A stretch of 64,000 bases of DNA from Prunus persica (GCF_000346465.2 NC_034015.1:12314637-12378636); one strand, 5' to 3'; shown: positions 18,801 to 30,779, counted from the stretch's first letter. The notes: generated from the sequence alone by a model not told the origin. Program-made: numbers and translations.

Positions 18801-19248
18801 GTGATTTTTCTCAATTGGAAGGGATTAGTAGTCTTGCGAAAAAAATGGTGGAGAAAGGAATGCATGAAATATTTCCTTTTGTGTATTTGCTTCTTACATT
18901 GGCTTTGGTTTTACCGGTTGCAACTGCATCAGTGGAGAGGGTATTTTCCGCTATGAATATTATTAAAAATCCACTTCGCAACAGAATGGGAGATCAATGG
19001 TTGAATGATAGCTTGATTGTTTACATTGAGAGAGATGTTTTTGCTTGTATTGATAACGAAATTATAATGCAAAGTTTTCAGAATATGAAAACTCGTCGTG
19101 GACAATTGTAACTTGTATTATTGGTTTTGTTATGAATTATGAATGGAAGTACTATCTTTCTATCTTTTTAGCATTATTTTCTTTGTAGAAAAATTTCAGA
19201 ACTTTTACACTAAGCCCCCTTGGCTACATAATCCTGGATCCGCCACTG
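15864..19248 (+). mobile_element. hAT-family DNA transposon, 3385 bp, complete ends
   Basis: Perfect 14-bp terminal inverted repeats, CAGTGGCGGATCCA at the left and its complement at the right. Flanked by the 8-bp target duplication CTAAGGAG (15856-15863 and 19249-19256), diagnostic of hAT. It is inserted inside the MULE-like element. It encodes a TTF-type zinc-finger/hAT-dimerisation transposase that is now disrupted. A leader intron is suggested by a GTAAGT donor at 16311 and a TTTGTAG acceptor at 16751; this intron holds short tandem repeats of GATTGAGTTTATGCTT type. Confidence 0.95.
16756..19111 (+). pseudogene. hAT transposase (TTF-type zinc finger, ZMYM1-like), disrupted
   Basis: Starts MERFFKRK, the usual N-terminus of this plant family. 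A TTF-type zinc-finger segment follows (AHWFDDHDWL with CLHCYLF), then the RNase-H-like core (VDEARDVSIKEQMA, RGQGYDEASNMRG, VHCFAHQLQLALVAVAKK) and the C-terminal dimerisation domain (PVATASVERVFSAMNIIK ... LRNRM). Two lesions are visible: a frameshift between about 17245 and 17262, and an in-frame TAA at 17549-17551 that looks like a single-base change of a Glu codon (CAK*TIDLI). The remaining 514-codon frame to 19111 is intact. The protein is therefore inactive, but the decay is recent. Likely mobilisable only in trans. Confidence 0.93.
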
Positions 19249-19957
19249 CTAAGGAGAGGGCTTTTCGGGGATTCAATAGAAGAAGTTGTTCGAAGCAACT
19301 CTCTTGTTCTTGGCTGCTAGACAAGGAGCTGGGTAGAGAGATAATATATCCTCCCCCTAGGATGGTAGCTTCTATTCCTTGATTGCCCTCTTAAATAAGG
19401 GATTCTCTCCTTTAGCAGAAACTCAATTTAGCCCCCAAACTTTGAAACTCAAATCACCCAACCCTGATGCTGTCGCAGACCATTAAGCCATGGTTTGTAA
19501 ATTTCTAAACCCAAAACCCAGAAATAGGAAGGAGAAGAAATCCCTTAACTCAAATTGGTTTGCTTGAGAATATTGCAAATTGGTTTGCTCAGAAAAACAT
19601 AGCAATGTTCATGGCAGTGTTGTAGAGGTGGGTATCTTCCTCTCCACCTCCACTGCTGCTCTTTCGCTGGAAAAACCTTGCAGATGTGGGATTGCATAGA
19701 GAGGGTTTAGGGGATGGGGTGGGGAAGACGTTGATTACTAAGGGTTTTTTTTTTTCTCTTTCTGCTTTTTTAGTTTTTAAAGATTTAATTATTTTTAACG
19801 AAAAATTGGATGGAACTACATGGAAACTAATGGTAGGGCTTAAATTGACCATTTAAAATAGTATGATGGTTAAATTAGCTAAAAAAATAATTCATGGTGG
19901 ACATTTCAACAAGCGTTATAGTTCATGGAGGTTTTCGGCAGTTTACACTCAATATTT

Positions 19958-21176
19958 TTAGGTTGTGTTTCAGCCTTGAGCTCAAGTACGTAGTTTTAGT
20001 TTTTCTAGATTAAGCTTATTTTTATACAAATGATAATGGAGATAGGAATTCCAAGACAAAACCACTATTGCATAGCTGAATGTTTTTTATCACTTGAACT
20101 ACAAACCTCTTGATTTTGTTTTAAGTTATCTAATTTTTTTTTATAAAGTAAAGGATTGTATTACTCTTTTAATCAAACTCGAAATCATTTGAAAAATCAA
20201 ACATAAGATTAGAGCATCTCCAGCAGTAGTAGCAAACCAAATTCTTGAAATTGAAGTTTGTTGACCTACGTGGCAATTTGAAAAGTTTTGTTTGATACTT
20301 TAATAATTTATGCCCCAACTGACTTTTCAATTCAATTAATACAATGTTATGGAAAAGAATGAAAACATGTGAAAAATGTCTATGTAGTTATTGTTTGAAA
20401 AGGAAAAAATGCATGTCTTTAACATTTTCAAGGTAGGTTTTATGTTACCGAAGTAAAATTAAATATTTTGAAGAGCCAATGTTAACTTATTAGTCCTAAA
20501 GAGAGAGAAAGAGATTGCAGCTTTGATGATTGAGTTTGACAAGACTGTTGAAGAGAGTTTTGATGATGCGGCTCACTTATTTTAGCATTCCAAAACTGTT
20601 GAAGAGATTATTGAAGATGCTCTTATATCATTTGAAGTACTTATCATTTATCTTGCTAAGAAAAGAGAGGTATCCATATATGATATATGTCGTGACTCAT
20701 GTGAATTTTTTTTCTCCACCCCTAAATTAATCATGTGACTGTGATAGTTTTCGTTTTAATATTTTCCCCTAGGAGTTATCTTTCCTTTACTCACCCACTT
20801 TCTATATCCTTTTTTTTTTGGGTCAAACCCACTTTCTATATCTCACACGCTTCTTTATTTTCCTCTCATTTTGTAATTCTTCCTATGATACAGAGGGGCA
20901 TGACCTCCTAATTATTTTCCAAGTTCAGCTTGATTTGATTCTCACTTTTAAGCTCTAACTTAATCATTTGAAATCCCTTACAAACACCCCAATTTGTTGA
21001 CATAAATAAGAAACCCAATGGGCCTTTAATTCACATTAGTTCTAACCTTCAACCCATCTCCAGCTCGATGAAATATTTCATCATCATTTAATCAAAAGTA
21101 GTTTACCCATTTTGTTACCAATTGTATTTATTGAAGTTACTTATAAGATCATGATGATAGTCAATAGCTAAATGAT
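19958..21176. other. Intergenic with a possible degenerate MITE
   Basis: No gene recognised. Bases 20205-20630 look like a degenerate element: the left end has TTAGAGCATCTCCAGCAG and the right end has GAAGATGCTCTTA, approximately inverted. The right end also carries a tandem duplication of ACTGTTGAAGAGA-type sequence. The GAGCATCTCCA motif is common at ends of plant MITE-like repeats. No clear target duplication was found. Confidence 0.4.
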
Positions 21177-21187
21177 TTATAATTGAA

Positions 21188-21928
21188 ATTTTTGTAGAAA
21201 TATCATATGAACTCATACCTCAGTTTCAATTTGTCACCTTAAAGAAAAATTTAAGAGAAATGTCACCTTAATTTTTCAAAATCCATGATTTGTTATCTGA
21301 CTTTAACACCATCTAATTTTTCATCAATTTTAAAGGGTATTTTAGTCTTTTCATTTGCAAGAGTATTTTAAAAATAGAAAAATAATTATATAAAAAATTG
21401 TATATAAAAAAATCCCAATTTCTCCCATCCCATGTGCGGCACCGACGGCTTCGACCAACCCGGCCCACCTTGAAATCCTTCCCACTTCCTCCTTCTCTCT
21501 CAACCATAGAACACCTACCCCACACACAAATTCCCTCAACCCACCCAAACCAAGTCCACCTTTTTCGTATTATTTTTTCTTTTTGGTATTTTTTCATTTG
21601 CATATTGAAAATTTGTGGAGAGAGAGAGATAGATAGAAACAGAGATAGAGAGCAGTAGGGGGAGGGGAGGGGGTCTTGTGCAATTTGTTTTGAGGGGTGG
21701 TGGGGTTGGGATGGGGAGAAAGGGAGATAGATGTATCTTTTTTCTCTCTTATTTTTTTGAAAATGGAAATACTAAAATACCCTTAAATGGATGGAAAATT
21801 AGATTGTGTTAAATTCATATGACAAATCATGGATTTTGAAAAACAAAAGTGACATTTCTCTTAAATTTTTCTTTAAAGTAACGAATTGAAACTAAAGTAT
21901 AAGTTGAGGTGGCATTTCTACAAAAAAT
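21188..21928. mobile_element. Second MULE-like non-autonomous element, about 740 bp
   Basis: Long inverted repeats of roughly 150 bp: TTTTTGTAGAAAT, then CAGTTTCAATTTGTCACC and AAATTTAAGAGAAATGTCAC on the left are matched inverted on the right with scattered differences. The flanks carry an imperfect 11-12 bp duplication (TTATAATTGAA and TTATAATTTGAA). The interior (about 21410-21720) has higher G+C than the flanks and no credible gene. The family differs from the element at 15303. Confidence 0.7.
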
Positions 21929-21944
21929 TCTTTTATAATTTGAA

Positions 21945-22503
21945 AAGTTTCTTCTAGGGTCCCTTTGATGGATTTAGATAACATTGTAGGTTTTATTTTT
22001 ATTTTTTTACTACTACAATATATGCATGCAAGATTTGAATAAAAGAGAAAAACACGTGGGTTCAAATTACTCATTGCATTTAGTCATTTCAAATCGATTC
22101 CAAATGTACTACATCATTAATAAATAAAAGATCAATGGGTATGAACATTGTTATCCGCAAAAGGAATTATTGTTGAGACTTTTGGTGCCGAATTTAGTGT
22201 CAATATACTACTTTGGTATATTAAGACTAAAATGTAACTTGCTTCTATATATAACATGTTTGTTTATTTTCTCATATATTCTAGAATATGATTTGTGTTG
22301 TATCATCCCTCCCTCACTCGGTCACTCCCCTGGTCCCTCTCTCATTCTTTCCAGAAGACGTCTCTGATTTAGTAAACCCTGATGATTTATTTATACCAGA
22401 AAACTAAGATGAGACACAATAAGAAGATCAAAATTCTGAAGGCCGAAGAAATAAATATATAAAAAACTGCACGCCAAGGAGAAAAGTACACCGGCAAATG
22501 ACT
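21945..22503. other. Intergenic, nothing recognised
   Basis: AT-rich sequence between the MULE-like element and the promoter of the VQ gene. No conserved open frame, element end or RNA gene was recognised. Confidence 0.6.
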
Positions 22504-22528
22504 TTGACTGACTTTGTCACACCTGACC
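22504..22528 (+). promoter_or_regulatory. W-box cluster upstream of the VQ gene
   Basis: TTGACT at 22504-22509 is followed within about 20 bases by further TGAC cores on both strands. WRKY factors bind TTGAC(C/T), and VQ proteins are WRKY cofactors, so feedback control is plausible. It lies about 220 bases upstream of the TATA box. Functional role is inferred. Confidence 0.45.
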
Positions 22529-22724
22529 CTACTTTTGAATATTTGTTCAAAATATATAAAAATATATTAAAGAAGCAAAATTCTTGGTTTCTCTCGTCCC
22601 TGGGGAGACAGCCGGCAAACGATACCGACCAAATATTTTATCACAAAAAAGACCAATTCAAATTCTAATGGAAAAAAACAGCTGAAAAGTCAGCAAATAA
22701 TTGGCCTTTTCTCAACCAACATTA

Positions 22725-22735
22725 CTATATAAATG
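22725..22735 (+). promoter_or_regulatory. TATA box of the VQ gene
   Basis: CTATATAAATG lies 81 bases upstream of the start codon, predicting a 5' leader of roughly 55 bases. This supports the plus-strand gene at 22816. Confidence 0.65.
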
Positions 22736-22815
22736 TCTGCAACTCTTTTCAGGTTTTCACTACTCACTTACTCGATAATATTTCAGAAACATCAGAAATA
22801 ATTCAGGAAATAAAG

Positions 22816-23067
22816 ATGATGAGTTGTAGCAACATGATGAGAAGGCATTTGGAGTTGCAGGGTCCAAGGCCTAAACCTCTTGTGGTGAGCAAGAATTCAA
22901 GGCAGGAGATGAAGAAGAAGAAGCAGCAGCAGCCGATTTCGTCAAATCCAGTTATAGTTTATCTGATTTCACCAAAGGTTATTCATGTGCAGCCTCAAGA
23001 GTTTATGGATCTCGTGCAACGGCTTACCGGAAATAATAATAATAATAATAATAATAATCAAGGTTAA
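22816..23067 (+). CDS. VQ motif-containing protein (VQ8-like)
   Basis: Small nuclear cofactor (83 residues) that binds WRKY transcription factors through its VQ motif. The N-terminal LELQGPRPKPLVVSK block resembles the HGPRP-type block of VQ8-like proteins. A basic Lys/Gln stretch follows, then SPKVIHVQPQEFMDLVQRLTG containing the FxxxVQxLTG motif (about residues 63-72). The C-terminus is a run of Asn encoded by an (AAT)n microsatellite, then QG and stop. Met1, Met2 or Met7 could start; I take the first after the TATA box. A CAAG/GTTAAA donor at 23062/23063 and a TTGATCAG acceptor ending at 23162 would splice out the stop and extend the protein by 15 residues to 23209. Most VQ genes lack introns, so the unspliced form is the default. 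Confidence 0.9.
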   Translation: MMSCSNMMRRHLELQGPRPKPLVVSKNSRQEMKKKKQQQPISSNPVIVYLISPKVIHVQPQEFMDLVQRLTGNNNNNNNNNQG

Positions 23068-23209
23068 ATTAGTTGGCCATGGATGCTAGGTTAAGAAAGT
23101 TGCTTTGCTTCTGAGTTTTAGGTCTTGCTCTTTCTTCTAAGTGTGTTTTCTTGTTTGATCAGCCATGAAGAAGATCACTTCAGTGAGAACCAACAGAAGC
23201 TCAACATAG

Positions 23210-23221
23210 ATTACTTCTTGC

Positions 23222-23253
<32 letters not shown>

Positions 23254-25000
23254 ATACACTATAGCTTTTGACTTTGATGGATATATATACCATCTTTTTT
23301 ATATTATTTATATGTTTTCGTATTATGAATTTGCTTTAATTCATCAGGTTGATTCTTGTTTGAATGTTTTTCGAGCTCTCGGTGTATTTTGAAAACCGTT
23401 TCTTCCTTCCAATCCAGCCCAGAATATTTGGAATGCCATACACTTAAAGACCATATTCTATTACAGCATGCAATGCAAGTAATCCCACCATGCACCTTTA
23501 AATTAGGCCAGATTGAGCCAAATGTTGAATAAACAACAGACTAACACATGGTGTATGTATTTAGCATTACTCAACTACTCCCCAAATAATTACAAAACCC
23601 TATTTGCTACTGAAAATAACTTACAACACAAAATCCCTAAGGCAATCAACACCTCATCTATCGAAATTAAAAGCATACGAATAGGGAGAGTTTGGCCCCA
23701 AATATGACAATTCTAAATGAAATCACTCACATATGTTAAAAGCATCAGCAATAAATATTAACTTGATATCTAGAATAATTATCCGTATTTGCTAAGAAAT
23801 GGAACAAACCCCTTCCACCAAAAGTTGTTCAATGCCTTTAGCATTACACAGTGAACCATCCCGTATAGCAAAAGTTTCAACACCTATATGTTTACTAATT
23901 CATTATCAGGTGAGGAGGAATTGAATTGATAAGAAGTTGGATTGAAGAGGAGTTATAATCCGGATTAATTTCATTGAAATTGTTTACTTTACTAAACTAT
24001 TTTGAATCAGGGTATGTGAGGATACAATAAGTAGAAAACTATGAATTCCTGATGGGTTGGTTCTCTATGAGTCGAAATACCACATCCTTCCTAATAGTCC
24101 AATTCCCCCAAAATCAAGAGTTCAACTCTTGATTCTGTGTGAGCCCCACTTATATCTTCCTTCCTTGATGAAAATAAATGCATGAGTAATATCGGAGTCC
24201 AATTCCTTATTTTGATTATAACACGTCCTCCACTAAAACATTAATATATCCTAAATTGCAAGCACAAGCCACATTAAAATTTGAAAATTAATCTCTAATA
24301 CATAATCCGAAGGCGACAATGAAGAATCTTTATCATGGTCATTAAAACTCATATTGACAAACGGATGCTTTGGGAGGAAGCCACCTGATTGAATTAGGCC
24401 CGCCATTAGAGCTCCCCAAAACAGACGTTGATGTAGAAGAATTTGGACATTAAAACTCAGCACATATTGGTTGATGCAGTAATTGTCAAAAAATTTGTTA
24501 AGCAAAAGTTGCTTGTTTCAATTTATTTCGTCCAAACAAAAAAGGAAGAAGCTCATTTTCTTAAACTAATTAAAAGATTTAGGATTTGCCTTGAGAGGGA
24601 AGTTATTGTTGAAGAATGTAAAGTTCCACCTTGAAAATTTGACTGAATAAATTACAACTTATAATATGTAGTTTCACTCTTAATAATACTGAGGTTTTTC
24701 ACGATAAAACCTCACACCTATTGGCCTTTGTAGATGGTTAAATTAAGGACAATATCAGTATTTCTAGTAGTGGACCATTGACCCATCTCTCTGAAATTTA
24801 ACAGTTATTTTCACTCTCTATATAATATACCCAGCCAGGGCTCTAGAGAGTAAAGGCATTAACATTTCCAAGGAAATTTTAAAAGAAAGAGACTTTGGAA
24901 GTTTCAGATTCCATTCATTTGGATTGTGACTTCAGACCGTGACAGCACGAGGGAGATAAACGGTCATTAACGTCCGTGACTTTACGGCGTCACCTTCAGG
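23210..25000. other. Intergenic between VQ and DONSON genes
   Basis: Contains a (TA)n/(TG)n microsatellite at about 23223-23255 and otherwise AT-rich sequence. Short open frames (24251-24505 and 24443-24634) lack any recognisable domain. The DONSON promoter should lie at the right end. Nothing else seen. Confidence 0.6.
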
Positions 25001-25062
25001 AGGGAAATACCAAATTGTTCAAACAAAATTTGTCAAATCTCATAACTTTGCCGCATTTTCCC

Positions 25063-25065
25063 ACC

Positions 25066-25096
<31 letters not shown>

Positions 25097-25554
25097 TCTT
25101 CTATTCCCTTCTCTTCTCTCTGCCCCTTCGGTTTGCCCTAGTATCTGGGACTGGGATTTGATTTTTGGGGCAAATCGATCGAAACAATAGAGATTGATCT
25201 CGTTCGACGCTACGCTGCACTGAGAGCTCTTCTTCGTCAATGCTTTTGCTCTGGAGATCTCTTCTTCACTGAGGTTAGACTCTCTGGTTCTAAAATTGCA
25301 AGATTTTGAGGCAATATATGCTAATTAGTCGATTAGGGTTCATTTCGTATTTGATGGTAATCAATTTGGGTTATCTGGAATTTGAATCGGATTGCTTACA
25401 TACAGATTTACTGCTGAATTGGTGAACGAATCGTAAAAGTCGTTTCTTTTTTTGGTAAATTTCTGTTAGTTTAATCTTTGTTGTAATAGCTAGCTGGGAC
25501 TTTGAAGGGTTTTGTTTCCTTTGCTTATTGAATCGATGCTCTAACCAAATGTAG
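25063..25554 (+). other. DONSON 5' leader: (CT)n tract, leader exon and leader intron
   Basis: A (CT)n-rich tract starts near 25063. The leader exon runs to 25273 (CTGAG/GTTAGA) and an intron runs from 25274 to the AAATGTAG acceptor at 25554; the coding exon starts 42 bases before the ATG at 25597. Predicted from splice signals. Confidence 0.6.
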
Positions 25555-25596
25555 GACCTGAAACGACCTTTCGTCAATAGTGTTTGAGACCAAGAT

Positions 25597-28500
25597 ATGG
25601 CGAAGGTTGCTCCACCTGGTTCTCTACCTTCCACTTCTATGAAGATTGGTGTTGGGACTTTGAAGGCTGGTGCAACAGTGAAAAGAAAGACACCATCTGA
25701 ACTGAGAGTAAGTTGTTGAACCATTGGGCTTGTTTTTCTCCATGTATTGTTGTGTTATTTTGCTTGCCAAAATCTCCCCTCCCAGGGCTTCACATTAAGT
25801 GGGATTCGCTACCGCACTGGGTTATGGACAGGCGATTCAGTTTATGATACATTCTGTTAAAGACTTAGTGCTATATGTAGTTATTGTATGGTGATATATC
25901 TGCCTATTACAAACAAAAGATTATGTATAGATTAGTACTCATTTTTATTGATGTGTACTTTCAAGAAGCTTTGCATATAATTCTACAGGCGATATAGTTA
26001 AGAAGGTTTTCATTTGTACACATGACAGGGAGAGCAGCGGATGAACGCAATGGAGATTAGTGATGAATCTCCAGCTCCTTTGCTTGGTTCCACAAGGTTT
26101 AATTTCTCTACTTCTTTTTTAGTTTAGTTTTGTAAATCACCAGCAAGTTTCCTTTTGTTTTTTTTCTTGGTCTCATTACTGACATGTCTTCTTAATGTAA
26201 CACTAGTGAGGTGGAAAATGTGCTTAAGAAACCAGAACTGTTCAGGAATCCTAGATACACTGACATTCGTATGGATGAAGTGTATGCTGCAAAAAAATCT
26301 AGGTTCAGGACTCTTTCTGGAAAAGAGAATGCTAAGGTTTGCACATAATCATAAAAACCTTTACCCCTCTTATTTTACTATTAAAATTTAACTGTTGTTG
26401 GGCTTATGCAAACTACCCTATCATTGTGCTTAGGGAAGTATTTCAGTGGAGCAACCTAGCAGCCTGAAGAATGTTTCTGTGGTCTCAAGTTTGGTTTCCA
26501 AGAGAAAACACCAAAATTTCAGGTGTGTCTTTCAGTACAATGCTACCTAATTAATGACAAACAGGCCATCCTTATTTTCTTATCAATTCTATCTTGTTTC
26601 TCCAAACAGTCCAGATAATGTAGCTTCTGATAAAAACACTGAAAATGGTGTGGCGCAAGCTTTTCAAACAATTGGAAAGTGTAGTCAAAGTACTTTCCGT
26701 AGTGTTACTGAGCTTTCATCAGGCGGTGACAGATTGTCTGGTTTTGCAACTGTCGATGTGGTAAATTTAGTAGAATTTCCTTTTAACTACATAATCTCAA
26801 AGAATTTTTTGTTAACGATTCTGCACTTATTTTACCAGGATAAAGCGTTAAAAGGAATGGCTGCCCATGAATCCTCAGTCCCCACTGGTTTACCTGCTTA
26901 TTCTTTTGAAAGATGCCAGGATCTTACATCAACTGGTTCAGGCAACTTTTGCTTACCTGGTGCAAAGGTTCCTCTGGATTTTACTTTGAAAACTAGTATG
27001 CGGGTGGTGTCCTCTTCCCCAGTGAATTGGTTAGTATACAGCTAAAGCTGCTATAACAATTTCTTTAGATTCCACAAAAAAAATTGCTGATATAGTTGGA
27101 AATTGACTTGTTTCATTCCTGATATTTATCTTGAGTTTGTATCTCTGTGTTCTAAAATTTTGTATTTATATAGAGTTGCTAACAAAAAAGGTCCTTAAAA
27201 AATCAGTTTGTTTAGTTTCGAGTACTTAAAAACAGGATCGCTACTGTTGCATTCTTTTGGTTTGTTAATCCATCCCAATGTGTAGTTAATTACTTGTGCG
27301 CATGCATAAAACCGTCAACCAAGATAATCTGTTATGCAGGTTCAATAAACTTGAAGACTGGGTCAAAAGAAGTGACAAAAAGTATGAATTATTAGCAGAT
27401 ATTGACTAGGTGTTGATGTCTTAGTCAAATCATCAATTTATGCTTGTGAATGGATTATATGAAAATACTATAATTTTAAACCTGTGCCCAGATGCAAGTA
27501 CCATATTATTTCTAGCCATACATTAGTTTTTCATTAGTAAAGTAATTATATACAATATATATATGGACAGTGCAGACATGAGAAAACTAGTCATTTCATT
27601 TTGTTTAGAGGGTGTCTCTTACACATTCTATTCACCTGCTACACCCATTTTGTGCTAATACATTGCTTATTTCCATTACTTTTTCATTGGTCATAGTTGG
27701 CAGGATGTTTGTAATTAGTTCATTCACTTTGCATTTTCAGGATTCATAGGTCAGTAACGTGCGGAGCCTACACTACTATGCCTTATCTCAAGTTCCAGTC
27801 TAATTCTTATGAGGATCAAAATAGGAGCCACAGCTCAGGGCTCACATCAACTTCCCAAGTCATTAGTTCTAAACTTCTACATTCATGGGTTTACCCTCAA
27901 TCTACGCTACCACCTTCTCTTATACAAGTGTTGACCTCATCAACAGCTGAGGGAGGTGTGCCAAATATTTTTTTGTTTGCAAACTGTTTTGATTTTTCCC
28001 CTTTCTTTATTTTCCTGAAATTGTCTTATTATCATTAGTTTTACTTTTACTTTTGCAGCGGAAATGGAATTCTTAAGAAAACGACAGGTAGCATGGGAGG
28101 ACTCATTTCAAAGTCTTTACTACATGCTTCGCAATGGGACCTGTAATATCTTTTATGGTAATTACTTATGCCCATATATTGTGTTTTTTCAAGCCACTTT
28201 TATGTGTGTTTATATATGTAATACTTTTTGAACTCTCTTAATTTATTATTTATTGATGTCCAATTGTTCCTCTACTGCAAGGCTCCTAGCCTTCTTCTAA
28301 GAGTGGGGAGACAATTATTGAATCATGCCTTATGTAACATACAAGGATTAATTTCTCCCCATTTTTCATTCTCTGCTAAATCTTTTTTTATGGTAGCTTT
28401 TGCATATAACTGTAAATCATCATACACAAAACAAGAATGTCTTATTTCATTGATGTAGCTTCAAGAAGGCATAGACTTTACTTTGTGGAGTCTTATGCCC

Positions 28501-30779
28501 TAAACCCTCTTTATTTTTTCCATATGAACTCCACACTGATTTCTGTTTTCATTTAAAAATCTTATAGTGTGTACTCCATATTTTGTGGTGATGTTCACTG
28601 GTTCTGATGTCGCTGGAGGCTCAAAACGCTTCAACAATGCTTATATCTCACAGTCAACAGGAGCCTTGCGATCATTGTTAAGAGAGCATGTAAGTTGCAA
28701 GTTTTTTAGAAGTGTACTCATCTTAATTGTATAAATGTTCACAGTTCTCTTGTTATTTTTGCCTTTTTGTTCTTTAAATGTAATGTTTCAGGCTGAGGAT
28801 GGCCCTTGTACTGTTGTGTGTAACCTTGTCTTTGTTGTGTGTGTTTTGTGTATCAGCTGAGTATGGACCTTGTACTGCTTTCTTTGTCCTTTTTTTTTTT
28901 TTTTTCTGTATGTCTTACATTTTTTCACTGTACAATATTGGCATCAGGATGTTTGTTTCTCTATGCCTCTTTGCCGTTCGAAAGTAGAGCAAGTCGCTCA
29001 AGAAGTTCTTATTGAGCTCTCAGAGATGGAGAAGCAGAATTTCAGCCAGGTTAATATCTGTTTTTTCTTTCCCACATATCACTCTTTGTTGTTGTTTTGC
29101 TTATTTTATTTCAGGCCTGGTGAGGTCATGAAATACCTTTCTCTACTTTTTGTGGGATATGGTGAAGATTAGTTGCTTGATTGTTCTACTGACTCGCCTA
29201 TACTGGGCAGCAGTTATCTGTTATTATCCACCACTTGATAATATAAAAACTTTCGATAGTTTCAGAGAACAAGAAAAGAGTAGTCTGAGTCTTGCATTTT
29301 TTTTTTGGACAAATAGTCTTACACTTGATAATGAGGTTTGCATCATTCCACTATTAACTTTTTAAAGATATTGGTTGGAAGGATGATCACGCATGCCAAA
29401 CCATATGCATTGGTCACGTCCTCGTGCCATTTCCAGGTTAACATGTTTTAAAGATCCTTTATCTGCTTAACTTATTTGTGCCTCCATTGCAAATTTTGCA
29501 GACTCGGCGCTCGAGTTCCTTGTCTAATATAGATAATACTCCGGAATCATTGCTTGTTTTCAGTGGCAATACGAACGTACATGGTCTGTTCGATATTTTG
29601 TTAAATTATAGGTATGTAATTGTAAAAAGATAACTCTGTTGTAACCTCAGCCACTTGGTTTTCAAATTTCATGTATCTGGCTAAACTGATTAAACACTTA
29701 TTTGTTATGTATCATCTTCTAATTTGATCTTGCTTTCTTCTGGTTACAATTCAGGTCTTTTTTGACTGTCTTGATGGGAATAGATGTTCCTGTATTATAT
29801 TCACCTGTGCCATTTCAGAATGCTGCAATTTCTTCTCCAGAGGTGGGTGTGAAAAATGTTTGTGGTTCCTTAATAACATTAATTGTTATGCCACGGAGAT
29901 TGTAGCATACTATGTCAGCATGTCTTGTTGCCATAAAACTGAATTCTGTATCTGTTTGAGTATGTGCTTTTGGGTGGAGCTTCATGCTTGCCACTGCCAA
30001 TGCTATTAGTAACTATTAGAGTCAAGGCATGATTTATAGCCTTCACCATATTATAGATAATGACTTACTGGGCCTATGTTTTTACCTAATAGGGATCCCA
30101 GACCTGTGCAGAGAACAATTCCCACCGTTTTGTCATGAATATGCTAACTTGCCTTTTCATTATGTTGAATTTTCTCTTAAATATATAAATAGAATTTTTT
30201 ATTCTAACCTTGTTTTGCAGGTTAAATGCATGGAATTGAAAAGACCGGACCATATTGTTGCTCCCAATAAAAGATCCATCATTAATGATGATGGATCCAT
30301 TAAAAACTCATCAGCTGGTCTCTGCTCAAGTGTTGAAATTAAGGATGCATATCTTCCACCATGGATCATTTGCAGCCTATGTGCCATAATGGGCTCCGAA
30401 GGGAAAAGCTTTGAGGCGAGGTAAACATTAGTGTAATTTTCGTTTCATATGAACCCTTGCATACTAGTCTGAATTTAGAGATTTTCTTTGTTTTAAGTAG
30501 TCTGAATTTGGAGCTTACCCGTGGCTTTACTTGATTTGGGTTGTTTCCAGCTTTATGAATGAACCTACCTCAAACGGTTTGAATGTTGCTATAGAAGCAG
30601 TTCCTGAGAAATCTGATTGTCAAGATGCGGCAGCTGAAGACTTGCAAGAAAGCACTTATGCATATGGTATTCCAGAAGCCACTGTTACTCCTTACTTGCG
30701 CATGGGATTATTGGAAACTTTGAAGTTCTCAAATGGTTCTTATTCAGCTTCTCTTTCTTCGGCTTTAGAAGCTGACTAG
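25597..30779 (+). CDS. DONSON: Protein downstream neighbor of Son (DONSON)
   Basis: Nuclear replication protein; in animals DONSON promotes CMG helicase assembly and stabilises forks (family knowledge). Exons: 25597-25707, 26029-26096, 26207-26336, 26434-26522, 26610-26760, 26839-27029, 27741-27955, 28059-28157, 28568-28689, 28948-29049, 29502-29611, 29755-29842, 30221-30420, 30551-30779. All are GT/AG and in phase, giving 634 residues (human 566). Landmarks: MAKVAPPGSLP and VKRKTPSELRGEQ at the start, VPLDFTLKTSMRVVSSSPVNW, WEDSFQSLYYMLR, CNIFYVCTPYFVVMFTGSDV, NNAYISQSTGALRSLLREH, SMPLCRSKVEQVAQEV, PESLLVFSGNTNVHGLFDIL, and YLRMGLLETLKFSNGSYS near the end. An extra in-phase 42-base exon is possible at 27340-27381. 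It looks intact and single-copy in type. Confidence 0.93.

Larger units (their letters stand above)
15303..19948. mobile_element. MULE-like transposon interrupted by a hAT element
   Basis: The outer ends form long inverted repeats (about 120 bp or more): AACTCCCTGAACTATAACGC on the left is matched by AACCTCCATGAACTATAACG read inward from the right. A 9-bp duplication TCAATATTT flanks it at 15294-15302 and 19949-19957, as in Mutator-like elements. Without the hAT insertion it is about 1.25 kb, with no transposase, so it is non-autonomous. The inner sequence around 15580-15720 and 19258-19740 is less AT-rich than its surroundings. Confidence 0.8.

Noticed and set aside
28793..28987. Possible extra DONSON exon after TGTTTCAG
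   Set aside because: The conserved continuation after LLREH is DVCFSMPLC at 28948, with a proper acceptor; the earlier acceptor leads into low-complexity sequence.
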